A stretch of DNA of 64,000 bases, taken from assembly GCA_963920525.1 (NCBI GenBank), contig OY986440.1, positions 18,173,536 to 18,237,535 on the forward strand. Reading direction: 5' to 3'. Every line of letters begins with the position of its first letter. Position 1 is the first letter of the stretch. The translations under genes were made by a program, and so were the position numbers. Positions 34,336 to 45,452 of this stretch are shown piece by piece. Source of the stretch: Dichetophora obliterata (Eukaryota > Arthropoda > Insecta > Diptera > Sciomyzidae). A model generated the notes under the pieces. That model was given only the letters and a program-made list of their open reading frames with translations, had not been told where the DNA came from and did no database searches.

Positions 34336-36913
34336 TTATTTATCTGGTGGCTGAAGTACCTTTTCCTGATTGATGCTCATGGAGTAATGAGTTCTGACTT
34401 GTGTTGCACACTGAACACCTTCTTTTGCTTGAACATTCTTTACTGCTGTGTCCATTACGAAGACAATTGAAACATAACCTTGCACGTTGCACTCTTTCAC
34501 GACGATCTTGAATATGCATGTCCAAAAATTTTTTGCAATGATAAATTTTATATTTATTAACTTACACACAGGGCATGTAGAAGACACTACTGTTACGTGG
34601 CTTTTAGTGCTTGCTGATGGTGAGGGGAAGCCGGTCTTGATTAAGATCTCGTTGTACTTCTCTTCCCTTTTCTAGACCTCTAAATCTGCCTTCTATAAAC
34701 TCGAATAGCTCTTTTAATTGTGGAACTGCAGTTGAGGCTCCTCTTGATTGTTGGTACAATTTTCTAGATTCATAATCCAGTTTTGGAAGCAATAGTTCAC
34801 TCACAGAACTAAACCCATTGCCGCAACCGAATAATTGCCCTACTAACTTTGTCGATTGTAGGCAATTTTGTAAATGCAATTGCCACAATCGCCAATTTCC
34901 CAATTTAGCTAATTGCGTCATTCCGTTGCGAGAACGGAACTGCAGACAAGTTTTTGAGCCATTCGGTTGTGCACAACGAACTGTTTATCGCGTTTACCAG
35001 AACTCGGACCATAAAGTAAAACTATCCCAAAATGTGGCATTTTGTATGGCAGTTTTTCTAACTTTAAACGTTTATAACTTCTAAGCCAAATGCGAGCGGC
35101 CTTTTTTCTCTTCACTATTGTGATAAGCATAAAAAATACATGGAAACAAAAAAAAAAAAATTAAAAAAGAGCTTGGGAGCTAAACCAGAAGCATGCCAAA
35201 ACAAACGACGAAAATAAGCATTGCTTCGTTGTTGCTTATTATGCAATATTTAATATTTTTACGAGGAAATAAATTAAATTAATATAAACTGCACAAATTA
35301 TATTAATTAAATATTCGATAAAAATATATTCTTTTAATTTATTTCTTCATTTAAACACTTAAGCCACTTGCAGCGGGAAAACCGACCGAAATCATGAACA
35401 AAGGAGCGACGAGCAACATAGCGAGTGTAACAAACAAACGACGGAAATAAGGATTGTTTTGTTGTTTCTTATTGCGAATTTGCAGTTATTTACGTAGAAA
35501 TGAATTAAGTTAATATAAACTGCACAAGTTCTATTAATTAACTGAATATTGAAACATCGTTGAAATTCGGTGGTAACGTTAGAACAATTCTATTGACAGA
35601 ATAAATAAAGCGGATATTTCAACTACTCCTTTTATCCGTAAATCTGTAATTGTACTGGTCAGTTATTTTGACAAATGACAAATTCCGTTCAGTTCTTGCA
35701 ACTAAAGCATAAATATTGCATTTTAACCTAATTGTTATTTAGGCATGAAGTTACAATAATAAAATAAGCATTTAAGTCAACCGAAAGTCAATTATGCTTA
35801 TTTAATTACAGTTAAATAACAGAGTTTCAATTGAAACAATTACTTTATGAGTACCCCAGTTAAAATGTATTTACTGTAGCCTAACGCCAACAAATTATTT
35901 TTGTGAGTGTTGTATTACAAGTGGGTCCCACGATGATGTGTCTACATCAAAGTTGCTGATGCGATATAATATTTCTATTATAGAACCTATTATTGTTTTC
36001 AGATCAAATGCATTTTAATTTTTTACAGCCTTCAAGTTAAGGAGTTTCTTGATAAAATTTTGATGCAGGATTTTGATATATCTTTGTCAATAATTCAATT
36101 GCTGTGAAATAGTTGCCAGATGTTGTCAAATGATTCATAAGTCTTGCGGCTTCTCCATGAACGCTGTTTGTTAGGTATTGTTAGTTCCTTGTTTTGATGA
36201 ACTAGTCGCTCAAATAATTCCCAAAACGGTATCCATTCTTCATATCTGCCATTGAATACTGGCAAATTTAGTGTTGGCAGCTTAAGAGTTCTAGCAGTCG
36301 ATGGTTTAGCTTCTGGTGCTGCTTCCTATTTGCGTGCATTCAGCTCTTCTTGTAGCTGAATATACGTATTCTCAAATATTTTTCCAATCTTCATTTGGGA
36401 CCATGATCTCCTCGTTGATTTTGCTAACCACCGTCCAACATGCACTTAGTTGTTCGACTTTGTACTCCAGCGCCACACTGCTTTTAGGCAAGTCAACGCT
36501 TTATCTGATTCTAAGCAAATTCGACTTTAATAACTCTATTCGTCTGACTGCCATGTTATTGGAGTCTGATTTAATACCTTAATTGACACTCTTGCTGGCT
36601 TCGTCCTTGTTTTTCAATGCTGGGACCGCTGAAGAATGCTGATTGGAAACTTCACTTCCTTTGGTCTTACTTTGCACTTCTTGTAATTGTTTCAATTTCT
36701 CCATATTTCTTTTCAATCTTGTCAAAGAATTTTTTGGTGAAGTAATCATACTGTGGATCCACCTTAACCAAATCACAAAGCCTTCCATTGTGCAAAATAC
36801 TGCATGGAGTATGTGATTGTTGAATCTTTTTTGAAATTTGCCCATATCTGCTGAATTTCTCCCCCGATTTTAAGTTGGTTTTCGATCAACTCGTTAAACT
36901 CCTCGTCTGCCAT
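34336..36913 (-). pseudogene. BEL/Pao retrotransposon gag relic, split by an insertion
   Basis: Read on the minus strand, gag starts near 36913 (MADEEFNELIENQLKIGG). Further on it gives LPTLNLPVFNGRYEEWIPFW, LFERLVHQNKEL and VHGEAARLMNHL, the DUF1759 region typical of BEL/Pao gag. The frame reaches VDTSSWDPLVIQHS (about 35915), is cut by roughly 1.1 kb of other sequence (about 34806-35908), then resumes with SELLLPKLDYESRKLYQQS. It ends with a CCHC zinc knuckle CFNCLRNGHSSKEC followed by CSVCN...LLH at 34336-34480. Several frameshifts and stops. Protease, RT and integrase are absent. Inactive fragment. Confidence 0.75.
34806..35908. mobile_element. Insertion of about 1.1 kb within the BEL gag relic
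   Basis: Separates two halves of one gag reading frame. Contains two diverged direct copies of a block of about 115 bp (35205-35318 and 35431-35548; shared TTAATATAAACTGCACAA). On the minus strand its start TGTTGGCGTTAGGCTACAG would fit an LTR, so a solo LTR is possible. Exact ends are uncertain. Confidence 0.5.
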
Positions 36914-37240
36914 ATTGAAATGCTTCAGTTTATATTTGTATGATAATTTAGATCTTTTTTATTATTTTTTTTTTAAACACTATTCCGATATCGAAGCCTC
37001 GGTACGCTTTAATCACTGTCGGCCGTGATTAACGCCAAAAATATGGTGTAGTAAAAAAAGTTTTGTAGACTTATGCTTAATCTACTGTTACCAGGGCTCT
37101 GGTGGTCGTGGTTCAACTTTCCTCGAGGGACCAATGAATAAAACTCCAGTTTTATTTTTGTGATTATAAACCGACTTGAAGCGGGTGTAAACCAATTCAA
37201 GTCACTTTCTGTTTCACTTTGAACACTTGCTTTGCAATAA
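36914..37240 (-). other. Probable BEL leader and LTR remnant
   Basis: Lies directly upstream (minus strand) of the gag start. A TTTTGGCGTTAATCACGG segment resembles the TGGCG-type sequence just after BEL LTRs, where the primer binds. The second LTR is not present. Confidence 0.35.
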
Positions 37241-37252
37241 AAAAGTTAAGTT

Positions 37253-37500
37253 AAATGGTAATGGTAATGGTTATATAATGGTAATGGTAATGGTAATGGT
37301 AACGGTAATGGAAACGGTAATGGAAACGGTAATGGAAACGGTAATGGTAATGGTAATGGTAATAGTAACGGTAATGGTAGTGGTAATGGTAATGGTAACG
37401 GTAATGGTAGTAGTAATGGTAATGGTAATGGTTATGGTTATGGTTATGGTTATGGTTATGGTTATGGTTATGGTAATGGTAATGGTAATGGTAATGGCAA
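37253..37500. repeat. Compound (ATGGTA)n microsatellite, about 245 bp
   Basis: Runs of GGTAAT, GGTAAC, GGAAAC and GGTTAT hexamers with blocks of each variant. Open in several frames on both strands (Met-Val and His-Tyr repeats), which is only a consequence of the period. Confidence 0.95.
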
Positions 37501-38880
37501 ACTACTAAAATGAATGGCATGAAATTTGACACATATATCAAAGACAAAGCTACCAATATAAAAAAAATATTTAGCTGTCTCTATAAAGCGTGCGCTGTAA
37601 AAAACGACCTGTACCGGTTTCATTTGAACACAGTAGTATATCTTCATACTGTGGTCATTGAGACCATAGTCATGTAAGCTATTCGTTACATAGGCATTTT
37701 GAGCATAATTGGAAACACCCAAATCATATGATTTGTTGATGATAGGTAAGAACAATGCATGACAGTATTTTGTAGATCCCTTAAAAGTACAAAACGGCGT
37801 AATGAAAATATTTTTTTAAGATAAACTTTAAAGAAAATCGCATTCAAATTAAATATTTTTGTAAAAAAAAGGTTTTTGAGTTTGACTAGCTCTTATTTTT
37901 TGACGTAACATAAAAAATAGTTCAAAACTATTGTACCTACTTAGTTAGTGCTTGCAAATGTTTTGATACACGAATTTAACGCACTCGCTCTCGAGAGCCA
38001 TTAAACGCATCCAATTCGACTTGACGGCTATTTGAAAAGTAACATTTATGCTACATAAGCGCTCATAAGGGCTCGCAAGAAAACAGTGTTGTTGTAATTG
38101 GCCGGCAAAATACTGGTACGAAAAAAGAGGAATCTTCCGGATGCTGTAGCCGCTACGTGTGACGCAAATTTTTCTGCACCGTACGCTTAAGTTATTCGAG
38201 GATACTGGTGACTTAATTGACCGTCCAAGTTTCGACCGTCCACACGCTGCGAGAACTCCACAATCCATCAAAGCTGTGCAGAACCGAATTCGCCGTAGTC
38301 TGCTGCGCAAACAGGAAATTTTTTCGCAGGAGACTAAAATCAGCAAAGACAGCATGTCACGTATCATAAAACATGTTTTGTGACTCGGAGCATACAAGCG
38401 ACACACTGGGCACCCACTCCTGGATGCATTGAAGGTCAATCGCTAGCGAAAATCAGAAGAGCTGCGTTGCGGAGACGCGAAAACGGCTCAATCGCTTAAG
38501 AAACAGAATGAAAGAGTGTATGCTTTTTCATCACGGCAAGCGTCTGAACTTGTTCCGAGAGTTTAATGCGGCCGCCATTCGACTTCTGTGATGGTGTGGT
38601 GGGGAGTGTCCCCATGACACAATAACTAATGGCGTTTACGTTTCTCGGAAAAATGCTACATTTTTTCTGCCCTTTTTGGAAAGTCTACCCTCTTGAGAAA
38701 AAAATAGTGACCTCTAAAATTTAATCGTGTTCTTTTCTCGAAAGAACAATTTGAAGATATTAAGTAGCCCAATAAAAAGAAAAAAGTTTTGAAAAATATT
38801 TCATTTTGTTACAAAAAAAAAACCATGTGTCAAAACATTTGCAGGAACTAGGTACTTTTTAACTTATAGAGTAATAAGTG
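37495..38880 (+). pseudogene. Tc1-like element relic with transposase fragment
   Basis: 38159-38383 encodes FLHRTLKLFEDTGDLIDRPS, RTPQSIKAVQNRIRRSLLRK and KISKDSMSRIIKHVL, the paired HTH DNA-binding part of a Tc1-like transposase. After a stop the reading continues as LGAYKRHTGHPLLDALK and, further on, MVWWGVS, near the catalytic domain. Stops and shifts throughout. The 5' flank (37495-38050) recurs at 26830-27090 and the 3' part (38740-38860) at 30225-30320. Inactive. Confidence 0.7.
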
Positions 38881-39884
38881 ACATTACCTAAAAATTCAAC
38901 TTTCTCTTCTTCCAAACGATTTTTCTGGTTTTGACCCAAGGAATAAACAGTTTTCGGATTGACCGTTCTATCTAAATCTCAAAATCAGTGTTTAGCTATA
39001 AAATGAATTAAATAAGCAAAATGGTGGGGTAAAATTGTCAATAAAAGGTGGGGAAGAAGAGGTAGAAATTGACAAAATCCTTTGCAGCCACCTTCCCTCT
39101 TAAAGGGGTACAATTTTAGGATATCGACTAACAAAAATTTTCCCTTTCCAACATTTTTTCGGCTTTTTCTATCACCCAAGGAGGCTTCCGTAAAATATTT
39201 CCATTTAAAGAAAATTAATTACAACCATTCTTAGGGTACTACTAGACGATTACGTTGTATGACTGACCACCAATATTGTATCCGAACACACTTACACTTT
39301 ATCTCTAACCCTTAAATGTGCATGCTCCCAATCAAAATGGCCATCGCAGACTGCTTCACAGAAATGTGAAGCGAAAATCGTAAAATAGCTCTACAATGGC
39401 ACACGAAGTGACCTTAGAGGGTAAATGTAAAACTGGCGCACATTAATTTACTCTCTCAACTATTTTCCTCCATATATCTATGCTCCCCTTATACAAAGTA
39501 AACGTTTGTTAGATTTGTTTCCATCGCTTGAACTTCGAACACAATGGTGTTTGAACCTCGGGGGTTGGTTTGTGTAATGCAACCCCATTACTTTTTCACC
39601 TTCAATATTTTTTTCCAACCTAAATGAACCTAAAAGTATCTCTAAACCTTTAGGAATGCGTGTGCCAGGCCTGTATGGTTCGTTTCTTGTATATTATCGC
39701 ATCGGATATGCTATAGAATAGAAAAACTTTCGAAAAACCAACACTGTAAATGGTTAAGGACGGTATTGGCTCTGTTGCCAACTTGTATCAAGCATGTATT
39801 TCCTTTGGAAGTTTTATTAGGTTGAAGGATCTTGTAACTGATTTCAGGACGCTTGTTTCACTCTATTTTTAGGGCTTATTTGTA

Positions 39885-39921
<37 letters not shown>

Positions 39922-40622
39922 TGTATATAATATATATTTATATATATTTATATAATATATATTTATATAAATATATATATAAATATATATATATTTAATT
40001 AAATTATATATGTAGCTATATATGTAGCTATTTATTATAACTAATTTATTTATAAATTTTTTTTATTTATTTTAAATAATTGCATTTATTTTTTTTCGCC
40101 TCTGATTGCCTCACATAAAATAAAAACTCACACAAAATTCTTCATTAATCTGAATCGATGCGCAATCACCTATAATTATTAAAAAAAAATAAATATAATA
40201 AAACACCTTGTGACCATCATAAATATACCACCACCAACAACCACAAAATTATGACCACAAAATTTTCAAAATTTGGATCGAAACAATAAATAAAACTATC
40301 ATACAATTGATCAAATAAAAATTGGAACAAAAAATATATCGCCTTGGACTTTTTTGTGGAATAATTGCATCCATCCATTCATCATATCGTATCACATGGT
40401 ATCGCTTCGTATTGTATCGTAATTAATCACCTGCTTGCTATGAAACTGACATTTATATGGTAATGAGTTGGCTTAAAAAAATTTGAACACAAAAAAAAAA
40501 AATACTAAATATATGCAAACACATAAATAAAAAAAAATATATACATTTATTGAAAAACTGCATTCATTGATCGTATTTGCTCTAAACACCCTGTACAAAA
40601 TTTCTATCTAATATAATAATAG
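38881..40622. other. Cadps intron 1, 3' part
   Basis: No gene. Contains a (TA)n tract at 39889-40020 and AT-rich sequence up to the exon 2 acceptor. Confidence 0.5.
39889..40020. repeat. (TA)n microsatellite
   Basis: Interrupted TATATA/ATTTATA tract in intron 1. Confidence 0.9.
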
Positions 40623-41100
40623 TTCCTTTAATAAATCTAACAAAATGCACAAAAATCACAGTAGTAGAATTATTATTCAACATCAAACAAATAAACAACT
40701 CCAAGAACATGCTCATCATAATCAAATTCAGTATCAATACCACCAACAACAACAACAACATCCAAATTTGTATTACCAACAACATCACCATCATTCGAGC
40801 AATCAAAGATTGCTGCATGCTACTTCTACGAAGCATGTCGCCACTATTAATGTGCCACTTATGGCCATTAGTAGTAGCGGCAGTTGTAGTAGCGGTGGCT
40901 GTGGTGGTGGTAATTTGGCAGTTTCAAATTTTGCTAAAGTTAATAATCAACTTTCAAATCGTACGCTGACGCCATCTAGCGGTATATCACAGGAGACACT
41001 AAGCCAGAGCGTCGGCTCATCCAGGGCGAATTCATTACCTCGACCGATATCGCCGTCACCGTCCGTAGCAAGCGATAAATATGAAGGTGCAGATGTTCAT
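40623..41100 (+). CDS. Cadps: Cadps coding exon 2 (Gln/His-rich; 5' end uncertain)
   Basis: The 3' part is secure: it reads RANSLPRPISPSPSVASDKYEG, which matches the PSPSV(V/A)S(E/D)K block of CAPS proteins, and ends at 41100 with a consensus GTGAGT donor in phase 0. The 5' part encodes a long Gln/His-rich stretch (opa-like CAA/CAC repeats) followed by Ser/Gly runs, and is low complexity. An in-frame stop at 40609-40611 limits the exon. The acceptor at 40621-40622 gives the phase needed by exon 1, but AGs before 40662, 40665, 40668 and 40980 are also in phase, so the start is a choice. If 40980 is used, the Gln/His segment would be intronic or alternatively spliced. Confidence 0.8.
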
Positions 41101-41308
41101 GTGAGTATATCTTTATTAATAAAACTCATTTTCTGTTTGTTTGTTCGTTTGTTTCTGAAATCTAAACGGCAAACAGCAAAACATTACACTTTTTACTCAA
41201 AAAATGTTATAAACATTTTGTTTTTGTAAAACAATATCAAGTAAAAATTGCACATCTGCCTATCTTTCATATGGTATAGCATTTATTTGCGAACATTTTT
41301 CCAGTTAA

Positions 41309-43590
41309 AGCTTAGTATTCTGTACGAACGAAAAAAAAATTTCCATAAGAAACACATTGAGATTTTCAAAGAAGTAAAATATAAGGAAGTGGTGTAATAG
41401 CAGAAAAGTGTGGTATTTTCTATATTGGTTTTAGCTCACACAAATACAGAGATAATCACACAGGGCCGTATTCGGTTGTACCGTAAAAGAAGGCCCAAAC
41501 TGTTAAAGTTTGTTCTTATGCATTAAAATTTTAGGAACATTTCAAGAATAGCAACTGCTCTAATTTTGTAAAAAAATTTTAGATCGCTCGCAATTGGATT
41601 AGAAGTTATAGGCATCCAACGTTGGAAAAAATGGATTAAAATCTAGCTGATTTTTTAAGTTTTCCAACAAATCTAAACTTTATGGGTATCAAAAGAAAGA
41701 TAATACAAGTATATATTCAACAAGATATCACACATAAAAATACATGCATTTAAGATACAACCCTTTTTTACTTTAACTCGCGAGTTTTTTCTTCGCTGTC
41801 TCTTTTTAATTGGAGGCCTTTGGCCGCTGCTTAGGGATTAGAAACCTCAGTAATTCCAACACAGGCTTTGCTGTCTACAGTACTTCTGGATGTAGTTACC
41901 TTTTTAATAATTCTCTTATTAATGTATTGCTTTCGCAAAACGGAAACCACTAGTTTTTTAGGCAAATTCTAACTATAAAATAATTATATCTTAAAAAGTT
42001 ATGCATGGAATTTTATGTTTTGTTTTAATACCCATAAAGCTTAGTGTTGCTGAAAAACAGCAACATTTTTAGGTAATTTTTCTAAAATTCAATTTTAATT
42101 AAAATTTTTTTAATTTAATTTAATTTATTGAGTCTTTTTTTTTAAACCTAATTTACAATGCTACTTTTCAATAAAGTAACTTAGAACTATATGTATTATT
42201 CTAAAATAATTACAAGTTTTCGCTTCAAGCTTGTTGAGTAATACAATAAATATTTTTTTGTTATTTAATAACTGTGTTTGCTCCCCGGCACATTTGATAT
42301 CAGAGAAGATAATTTTCTACAATAAAGTTTACTTAAAAGCTTGACCTAAACCTAAACTTACAAAATAAACAAACAAAAAAAAAATATTATCCTCTATGTG
42401 TACCGGGTGTCATATTTTTATAAAAACCAGGCAATAAATGAGACAAGGCATTTATTTCAGTGTTAATATTTTCATTTTAAATTTCAGTCGGACATAAATA
42501 ATATCGAGTGTTTGACCATCTAAAATCTTTTTGGTAAGAGAAAACATCAGAAATTAAATTGTTTTCATGGAACTTTAATTTATTAAAAATTTAACAAACA
42601 GGTACTAAATCTGATTCACTTGCTGAAAATAGGAGCGCCCCAAAAATAAATTCAACTGTGAAAAATGACTGCGCCCCTGAAACAGTGTTTGTGTTCTGAC
42701 AGATGTGGTTTGATCAAACTGGCGCAAAATCAACGGGGTCTAACTTGCATTTTAAAACCATTTTTAATTAGAAATATATACATTTCTAATACAAATATGT
42801 TAAAAACATATCGTTAGAAACTAAATAAAGTACTTTTGTTAAAAGAATTCAAACCGTATGGACATATTTACTTGTGCAACGAAAGCGCTTTGGTTTAAGT
42901 TTTCGGGAGCTTTTACAATTTTTAACCGCACAACTCATGTTGCATTTATTTTTGTGGTTTTTTTCTTTGATTTTGTCGCTTCTTAAGCAATGAAAAATGC
43001 TTAAAATTAAAATATCCAATATTTTGCTGAGGAGTCTTCCAATCAGATGCCAGGGTTCTCAGAAATCTCAAAAAACACTCTCTGTCTCGCTCACAAAGTT
43101 TACGATTGGTGCGACGACAGTTCACGTACAGTGTATGTGTAAGCAACACCATTTCCTTATATTTTACTTCTTTGGAGATTTTGGACAACGAACAGGCGGC
43201 GAAATTTTTTTTTGGCTTCTAGTACGCTGTAGAAGCGAAAATTATTGCTATTTTGCCAAATTTCCATTCGTAAGTGGAGATTTTTATCAACCAAAATTTC
43301 GCTGTCGATTATATGCTAGTAAATTTAATTGGCGCTGAAATTTGCCATTCAACAATAAAAAATAAGCAGTATGTTTAAGTGTTGAATTTGTCATTTAACA
43401 TATCTATTGTTGCATTTATATAGTTTATTAATGTGTAGTCTTGCCTTTTATAGGATATAAAATTGCAGCAATAAAAATATGAATCTGTCAACCAGAACAG
43501 CAAGTGCTTTTTCTTCACACAAAAATTTTGACTCTACACCAAATTTTCGCGTGTACCCAAAAATTTTCGTTCCTACAGCATACTAAGCTT
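41309..43590. mobile_element. GCTTAGTATGCTG-ended MITE split by hAT-like copy 2
   Basis: Left end AGCTTAGTATTCTGTACGAA, right end (reverse complement) GCTTAGTATGCTGTAGGAAC. TTAA stands next to both termini (41304-41307 region and 43590-43593), hinting at a piggyBac-like target. Without the 1.8-kb insertion the element would be about 470 bp. A fragment of the same family is at 5876-5950 and a related end at 8322-8337. Confidence 0.65.
41367..43174 (+). mobile_element. hAT-like non-autonomous element, copy 2
   Basis: Ends CAAAGAAGTAAAATATAAGG and complement, with a perfect 8-bp duplication GAGATTTT on each side (41359-41366, 43175-43182). Matches 10146-11860 closely over the first 650 and last 550 bp. 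Lacks the palindromic insert of copy 1 but has about 400 bp of its own in the middle. No transposase frame. Confidence 0.8.
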
Positions 43591-43594
43591 AACG

Positions 43595-44291
43595 TTAAAA
43601 CGATTTTACTGTTTTCGTCATCAAAATTTATTTTTTCCAAAAGGTTTTTTTTATATTTTCTACAAGAAATGCAAGTCTCAAAAATAGTTGAAGAGAAAAA
43701 ATTACCCCAATATCTCTTTCCAATCAAAATTTATTGCTAACAATATATTTTTTCACACCATTGACTATTTATAGTAATAAAACTAAATTTCTGTTTGTTT
43801 GTTTGTTTGTTAGTTTGTTTGTTTGACCTTTAGACAAGGTGGCCGGTAATGCTTTCGTATTTTTGGGGTGTTGAAAGTGGACGTGGCAAAAAACACATAG
43901 GCCACTAAGATTACGCTGAAATTACGAATAGTTTTGGCGCTAAAAGTGGACGTGGCAAATAGCCTATAACAATGTGGCACAAATTACATATCGTTTGGTA
44001 CCTAAATTGTCAAAATCGGTGCAGTGGTTCTCGCGTGAAAGTGGAACAAAAAAATAAGTTTACAAGCACTTCATATAACATGTCAAATACAATAGGATTT
44101 AACTCAGTTTTTTGTTAAGAATGTAAACACCATCCATCATCAATGATGGAAATTTTACTTTGTTAAATAATAGAGAGAGATGGGCTTAAATATTAATTTT
44201 AATTTATAGAAATCTGTTTATAAAATCAACATATTTTATCTGATATACAATGCAATAAAGATATGATTATACAGTTGTTTTCATCTTACAG
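43595..44291. other. Cadps intron 2, 3' part; repeat debris
   Basis: 43640-43740 shares ATTACCCCAATATCTCTTTCC (inverted) with 17030. A (GTTT)n run at 43793-43826 is followed by sequence reminiscent of Helitron 5' regions, without a clear 3' end. Confidence 0.4.
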
Positions 44292-44459
44292 GAGAAACAT
44301 GAACGCGAGGAAGAAGAGCGCAAACGTCGAATACAATTGTATGTGTTTGTATCGCGCTGTATATCGTATCCATTTAATGCTAAGCAGCCTACAGATATGA
44401 CCAAACGACAGCCAAAAATAGCAAAACACCAACTTGAAATGATAACGCAACGCTTTCAG
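44292..44459 (+). CDS. Cadps: Cadps coding exon 3
   Basis: Fifty-six codons in phase 0 at both ends, bounded by TTACAG and GTAAGA. Reads [13 protein letters not shown], then [21 protein letters not shown] and [19 protein letters not shown]. This aligns with [35 protein letters not shown] of vertebrate CAPS with few changes. The charged start is the likely coiled segment before the conserved region. It is followed directly by exon 4 (RFQ then AFLKGETQ), the exact order seen in the family. The flanking introns hold a hAT-like element upstream and a LINE fragment downstream. Confidence 0.96.
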
Positions 44460-45258
44460 GTAAGATTTCGGAAGTTGCAACAAGCCATTGAACCATTAGG
44501 GGTATTCACGATCCGGAGCTCTTTGCTTATCATGCCATGGCTCAGAACACTTTCGCGACCATGGTATATGTAACCAGGTGGCATTGACAATTGCTTATTT
44601 TCTCTTCTACAAGGAAACCATCTCTTGTCAAAAACATCTGCGAAAATTGAAGAAAGTGTCAAAAACAAACATTACAAAATTTCAATGATCACATTCAGCG
44701 GAGTCAACAGTTGGCAACTGTTGTGCATTTAAATTAATTAACACAAAATGAATGCAGCAAATTTAAATGTGAAACCTTTGCAATTCAATTATTTACATAA
44801 TATAATAATTAATTTAGATATGTTTAAAGTTTTAGCGATCTTTTGAGTTCAGAAGAATTGTTTTTAACTGGTTTTGTCGAAATTCCACTGCATCTACGAC
44901 ATTGAAATTCGAATCTTTGGTTAAATTCCTTAACATAATCACCACATACTTAGCTAACTCCTGACAAGGTGAGTTAACCGAATGATGAAAACATTACGAA
45001 AGCAAAATGAATTCTACAAAAAGCAACTTTCCAATACGTTACATTAATAAAATCACAATACAGTGCAATATTAATCATACTTTTTCTCTATCTAAAAAAC
45101 CGAAAATTGTAAAACCCTTCAAATCTGTGATATACACATCTGATATTTTTGACGAAAACAAAATTAGATTAGCTTTTAAACCGTGCAATATTCCAATCCA
45201 AATTAATCTACAATATTCCATGTAGCTACGACGGCACCAATCCATGCAATAAAGTAAA
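44460..45258. other. Cadps intron 3, 5' part
   Basis: AGGGGTATTCACGATCCGGA at 44499 is one end of the AGGGGTATTCACGA family; no partner end nearby. A 72-codon open frame at 45007-45225 resembles no family I recognise. Confidence 0.4.
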
Positions 45259-45266
45259 CATTGGAA

Positions 45267-45444
45267 CAAGTTTCATTTATAAGATTGTGGCACTTGAGAG
45301 AAATGCACTCTTTTTCCGCCTTTGCTCAAACTGTCACTGTGATTTTCTTTGTTCTAAGCATTCATGTTCTTAATTTCTTTTCATCCATTTTGACAGTTCG
45401 ACCGAGCTCGCTCTCAAGTGCTTCAATCTTATGAATGAGCCTTG
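45267..45444. mobile_element. MITE, 178 bp, 8-bp duplication CATTGGAA
   Basis: Inverted ends CAAGTTTCATTTATAAGATT and CAAGGCTCATTCATAAGATT with GCACTTGAGAG continuing; CATTGGAA flanks both sides (45259-45266, 45445-45452). Another end of this family is at 26487-26504. Confidence 0.7.
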
Positions 45445-45452
45445 CATTGGAA

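Noticed and set aside
37227..37556. Met-Val repeat and His-Tyr repeat proteins on opposite strands
   Set aside because: Pure consequence of the hexanucleotide microsatellite.
40582..40969. Alternative frames across Cadps exon 2 (Ile/Asn-rich +; Met/Leu-rich -)
   Set aside because: Products of the CAA/CAT repeats; the exon frame leads to the conserved PSPSV block and a consensus donor.
41085..41100. Alternative exon 2 donor GTGCAG at 41085
   Set aside because: It would leave phase 1, incompatible with the phase-0 start of exon 3; GTGAGT at 41101 is stronger and fits.
45007..45225. 72-codon open frame (FPIRYINKITIQCNINHTFS...)
   Set aside because: Could not be tied to any family and has no support from context; kept only as a remark in the intron entry.
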